Assembly (NCBI GenBank): GCA_910587365.1 | Contig: CAJUKJ010000005.1 | Span: 36,366 to 100,365, forward strand | Reading direction: 5' to 3' | Length of the DNA: 64,000 nt | Source of the DNA: an uncultured Christensenellaceae bacterium | GTDB lineage: Bacteria > Bacillota > Clostridia > Christensenellales > Borkfalkiaceae | Part shown: positions 61,750 to 64,000 of the stretch, one piece after another | Position numbering within the stretch: position 1 is the stretch's first letter | Layout of the letters: each line of letters opens with the position of its first letter | Position numbers and translations under genes: made by a program | The notes under the pieces: generated by a model | What the model was told of the DNA's origin: nothing | What the model saw: only the letters and a program-made list of their open reading frames with translations | The model's database searches: none

Positions 61750-62832
61750 ATGGAAAAAGAAAAATTTTTAATAAAACTTGAAGATATTTACAGACGTTAC
61801 TGCGAGTTGTCGGAAAAATTGAGCGACCCCGCAGTAATTTCCGATACGGCGGAATGGACTAAGACGGCAAAGGACCAGGCTGAAATTGCCGAGCCTTCGC
61901 AAAAATACGAGGAATATCTTTCAATCGTAAAACAGTTGGGTCAGGCGCAGGACGCGGTTAAAACCGAAGCCGACCCCGAAATGAAGGAGCTGCTTGAAAG
62001 CGAAGTCGAAGACTGTTCCGAGAAAATCCGTACTATCAAGGAAGAGCTTAAAATTTTGCTCCTTCCCAAGGACAAAAACGACGACAGGAACTGTATAATG
62101 GAAATCCGCGGCGGCGCGGGCGGCGAGGAAGCCGCTCTGTTCGCATACGAATTGTACAGAATGTATTTGAATTATTGCGAGCATCACCGCTTAAAGGTCG
62201 AGGTTGTGGACATTAACGAAACCGAGCTTGGCGGCATTAAGGAAATCGTTTTAAATATATTCGGCAAAAACGCCTACAAACAGCTTAAATTTGAAAGCGG
62301 GGTACACCGCGTACAGCGCGTACCCGAAACCGAGTCGCAGGGACGCGTCCATACTTCGACGGCTACGGTAGCCGTTCTTCCCGAAGCGGAGGACGTCGAA
62401 GTCGAAATTAAGGACGAGGATATCCGCGTGGACGTTTACCGTTCTTCGGGCGCGGGCGGGCAAAAGGTCAACAAAACCGAAACCGCTATCCGTATCACGC
62501 ATTTCCCCACGGGCATTGTGGTAACCTGCCAGGATGAAAGAAGCCAGCTTAAAAACAAGGACAAGGCGTTCAAAGTATTGCGTTCAAGGCTTTACGACTA
62601 TTATAATTCTCAAAACCAGTCCGCATATGACGAACACCGCAAAAGCTTGGTCGGGCGCGGCGACAGAAGCGAGCGCATCCGCACCTACAATTTCCCCCAA
62701 GGGCGCGTAACCGACCACCGCATAGGACTTTCCCTTTATTCGCTCGATACCTTCATAATGGGGGATATCGAGGCTATGACAGAGGCGTTGGCTGTGGCGG
62801 AGCGCGAAGCACAGCTCGCAGGCGAGGAGTAA
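61750..62832 (+). CDS. prfA: Peptide chain release factor 1
   Basis: 360 residues. It reads UAA and UAG and releases the finished chain. The GGQ motif is in SSGAGGQKVNKTETAI, with the RF1 class block GVHRVQRVPETESQGRVHTS upstream. The ATG at 61750 gives the usual N-terminus; upstream in-frame starts lie in repeat DNA. The ribosome site is weak (GGAA about 8 bases upstream). An F2 remnant follows its stop. Confidence 0.96.
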   Translation: MEKEKFLIKLEDIYRRYCELSEKLSDPAVISDTAEWTKTAKDQAEIAEPSQKYEEYLSIVKQLGQAQDAVKTEADPEMKELLESEVEDCSEKIRTIKEELKILLLPKDKNDDRNCIMEIRGGAGGEEAALFAYELYRMYLNYCEHHRLKVEVVDINETELGGIKEIVLNIFGKNAYKQLKFESGVHRVQRVPETESQGRVHTSTATVAVLPEAEDVEVEIKDEDIRVDVYRSSGAGGQKVNKTETAIRITHFPTGIVVTCQDERSQLKNKDKAFKVLRSRLYDYYNSQNQSAYDEHRKSLVGRGDRSERIRTYNFPQGRVTDHRIGLSLYSLDTFIMGDIEAMTEALAVAEREAQLAGEE

Positions 62833-62893
62833 AACCGCGTATATGCGTCGCAATACTTCGTTTAATAATACTTGCTCGTATTTCGGCGGTTTT
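62830..62893 (+). repeat. Family F2 element after prfA, shortened
   Basis: The outer arms AAAACCGC / GCGGTTTT are perfect and private to this copy. The inner ATATGCGTCGCAA and CTTGCTCGTAT steps remain, and the central part is reduced. Confidence 0.75.
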
Positions 62894-62915
62894 GGATTTG
62901 ACGGAAGACGGAGTA

Positions 62916-62944
62916 TTGACAATACGCATATTTTATAGTATAAT
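62916..62944 (+). promoter_or_regulatory. Consensus promoter of the DtxR-type regulator
   Basis: A perfect TTGACA, 17 bp and a perfect TATAAT. The -10 ends 6 bp before the ATG; no ribosome site exists, so a leaderless mRNA is expected. Confidence 0.85.
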
Positions 62945-62950
62945 AAATTT

Positions 62951-63316
62951 ATGAAACGTAATCAGTCGTCGGAAGACTATTTGGAATGTATTTTGCTTTT
63001 ATCGCGTGAAAACGAGTTCGTACACAGGGTGGACGTAGCGCGTAAAATAGGCGTATCCCAGCCCGCCGTGCAGAAGGCAATTAAAATTTTGCAGACGCAA
63101 GGTTTTGTGGAATGCGACGGTCTGCATATCTATCTTACCCCCGACGGGGAAAGCTATGCAAAGCGCGTCTACGAAAGGCATTGTACGATAACGCGTTTTT
63201 TACAGCATTTGGGCGTTAACAGTATAGACGCCTCTGCCGACGCGTGCGAAATGGAACACGTTTTATCTGACGCAACCTTTGAAGCAATTAAAAAATTTTT
63301 AGCGGGTAAAGATTAA
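62951..63316 (+). CDS. DtxR/MntR-family metal-dependent regulator
   Basis: A 121-residue repressor. The winged HTH (about residues 8-60, RVDVARKIGVSQPAVQKAIK) is followed by the dimerisation and metal-binding domain (about 65-118), with ERHCTITRFLQHLG and EMEHVLSDATFEAI supplying the usual Glu/His ligands. It lacks the third SH3-like domain, as MntR does. The family responds to Fe(II) or Mn(II). The feoA genes that follow point to iron. Confidence 0.9.
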   Translation: MKRNQSSEDYLECILLLSRENEFVHRVDVARKIGVSQPAVQKAIKILQTQGFVECDGLHIYLTPDGESYAKRVYERHCTITRFLQHLGVNSIDASADACEMEHVLSDATFEAIKKFLAGKD

Positions 63317-63341
63317 ACCGCTAATTTTTTAGCGAAAAAAG

Positions 63342-63358
63342 TTAATTTTGGTTAATTT
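63342..63358 (+). promoter_or_regulatory. Operator-like motif, upstream copy
   Basis: TTAATTTTGGTTAATTT, 4 bp before the -35 box of feoA. The same 17-bp motif with two differences lies downstream at 63405. Confidence 0.65.
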
Positions 63359-63362
63359 TTAG

Positions 63363-63391
63363 TTGACAATGATAAAAGTAATGAATATAAT
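63363..63391 (+). promoter_or_regulatory. Promoter of the feoA genes
   Basis: A perfect TTGACA, 17 bp and a perfect TATAAT, lying between two copies of the operator-like motif. Confidence 0.85.
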
Positions 63392-63404
63392 AACTTATGT
63401 AAAA

Positions 63405-63421
63405 TTAATTCAGGTTAATTT
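63405..63421 (+). promoter_or_regulatory. Operator-like motif, downstream copy
   Basis: TTAATTCAGGTTAATTT, in the leader just before the AGGAG ribosome site. It starts 63 bp (six helical turns) after the first copy, so both could be bound on one face of the DNA. Confidence 0.65.
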
Positions 63422-63433
63422 CAGGAGAAATTT

Positions 63434-63646
63434 ATGCCTATACATATTGCGCCCGGAAATGTAGAACTAACGATAAGAAAAGTCGGTGCGGACGATAAAA
63501 CCAAAAAGCATTTGCAGGAGCTTGGAATTTGCGAAGGAAGTAAAATAACCCTTCTCTCTTCAAGCGGCGGCAGCGTTATTGTAATTGTCAAAGAAGGCAG
63601 GCTTTGCCTTGACAGGACTTTGGCAGGTAAAATTTTAGTGGCGTAA
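63434..63646 (+). CDS. feoA: FeoA-family protein, first copy
   Basis: 70 residues with the SH3-like FeoA fold (VGADDKTKKHLQELGICEGS, then GGSVIVIVKEGRLCLDRTLA). It supports the Fe(II) transporter FeoB. AGGAG lies 6 bases before the ATG. The second feoA follows after 58 bp. Confidence 0.9.
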   Translation: MPIHIAPGNVELTIRKVGADDKTKKHLQELGICEGSKITLLSSSGGSVIVIVKEGRLCLDRTLAGKILVA

Positions 63647-63704
63647 AGCCGCTGAATTTTTTTGATAAAAACTAAACTACGGTTTATTTTATAAAGGAGA
63701 AAAT

Positions 63705-63935
63705 ATGTCTAAACTTTTAAGCGAATTTACCGTCGGCGAAAGCGGTAAAATAAAAGCGGTGACGGGAGAGGGTAAAATACGCAGAAGGCTCTTTGATATG
63801 GGCGTAACCCCGGGCGCGGAGCTTATTATGCGTAAAAAGGCACCGCTGGGCGACCCTATCGAAATAACTATCAGAGGATACGAGCTTACGCTGAGGAAAT
63901 CGGAAGCGGCGTGTGTGGAAGTAGAAACCGGTTAA
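63705..63935 (+). CDS. feoA: FeoA-family protein, second copy
   Basis: 76 residues: GKIRRRLFDMGVTPGAELIM and KKAPLGDPIEITIRGYELTL are the FeoA core, closer to the canonical form than the first copy. feoB would be expected next, but the window ends at 64000. The last bases include a CCGAAAA/TTTTCGG hairpin. Confidence 0.92.
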   Translation: MSKLLSEFTVGESGKIKAVTGEGKIRRRLFDMGVTPGAELIMRKKAPLGDPIEITIRGYELTLRKSEAACVEVETG

Positions 63936-64000
63936 TTAACTAAATAAATAAAAATAAACGTTGCCGCCGAAAATCACACTTTTCGGCAGGCAGACCCAAT

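Overview
The window is chromosomal DNA of an endospore-forming, low-to-moderate GC member of the Bacillota, most likely class Clostridia. Sporulation and germination genes (spoIIR, sleB-ypeB, a yyaC homologue), a Gram-positive style S10-spc-alpha ribosomal cluster with secY-adk-map-KOW-infA-rpmJ, the type-Z zinc S14, and rubredoxin and FeoA genes all point that way. The genus cannot be named from the sequence.

Layout. (1) 1-4.8 kb: accessory start with repeats, three small leftward hypothetical genes, asnB and an HTH regulator. (2) 4.8-9.2 kb: leftward jag-yidC-yidD-rnpA-rpmH and dnaN, the classical origin neighbourhood but without dnaA. (3) 9.2-17.3 kb: the strand switch and probable replication origin, with DnaA-box-like clusters, rsmG, a SLOG gene, yyaC, parS sites, ftsH, and parA - unknown gene - parB. 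(4) 17.3-34.4 kb: a mixed region with repeats and a broken DUF559 gene, germination operon sleB-ypeB, a BspA-like lipoprotein with a collagen-like stretch, spoIIR, hsp20, rubredoxin, a flavoprotein, uraA-upp, a DUF2188 anchor protein and two G3E-type GTPase genes. (5) 34.4-54.1 kb: a leftward EF-G paralogue, then about 17 kb of ribosomal genes from rpsJ to rplQ. (6) 54.1-64 kb: a RelB/RelE-type toxin-antitoxin pair, small proteins, a phosphodiesterase, cardiolipin synthase, a degenerate MDR dehydrogenase, rpmE, a DUF1385-PrmC fusion, prfA, and a DtxR-type regulator next to two feoA genes.

The most unusual content lies between genes. At least six families of structured intergenic repeats recur. 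Within each family a short frame is conserved while the hairpin arms differ in sequence but stay self-complementary. One family builds long mirror-image chains of hairpins joined by a 7-bp linker (GTTAAAT on the left half, ATTTAAC on the right half). Another, about 115 bp, occurs in full five times inside the ribosomal operon region, and its outermost arms are private to each copy. Many copies start in or right beside the stop codon of the upstream gene.

Other points worth a look are the uncharacterised gene between parA and parB, several good -35/-10 promoters placed so close to the ATG that the mRNAs should be leaderless, a duplicated 17-bp operator-like motif flanking the feoA promoter, and candidate sigma-F and sigma-G promoters in front of spoIIR and sleB.
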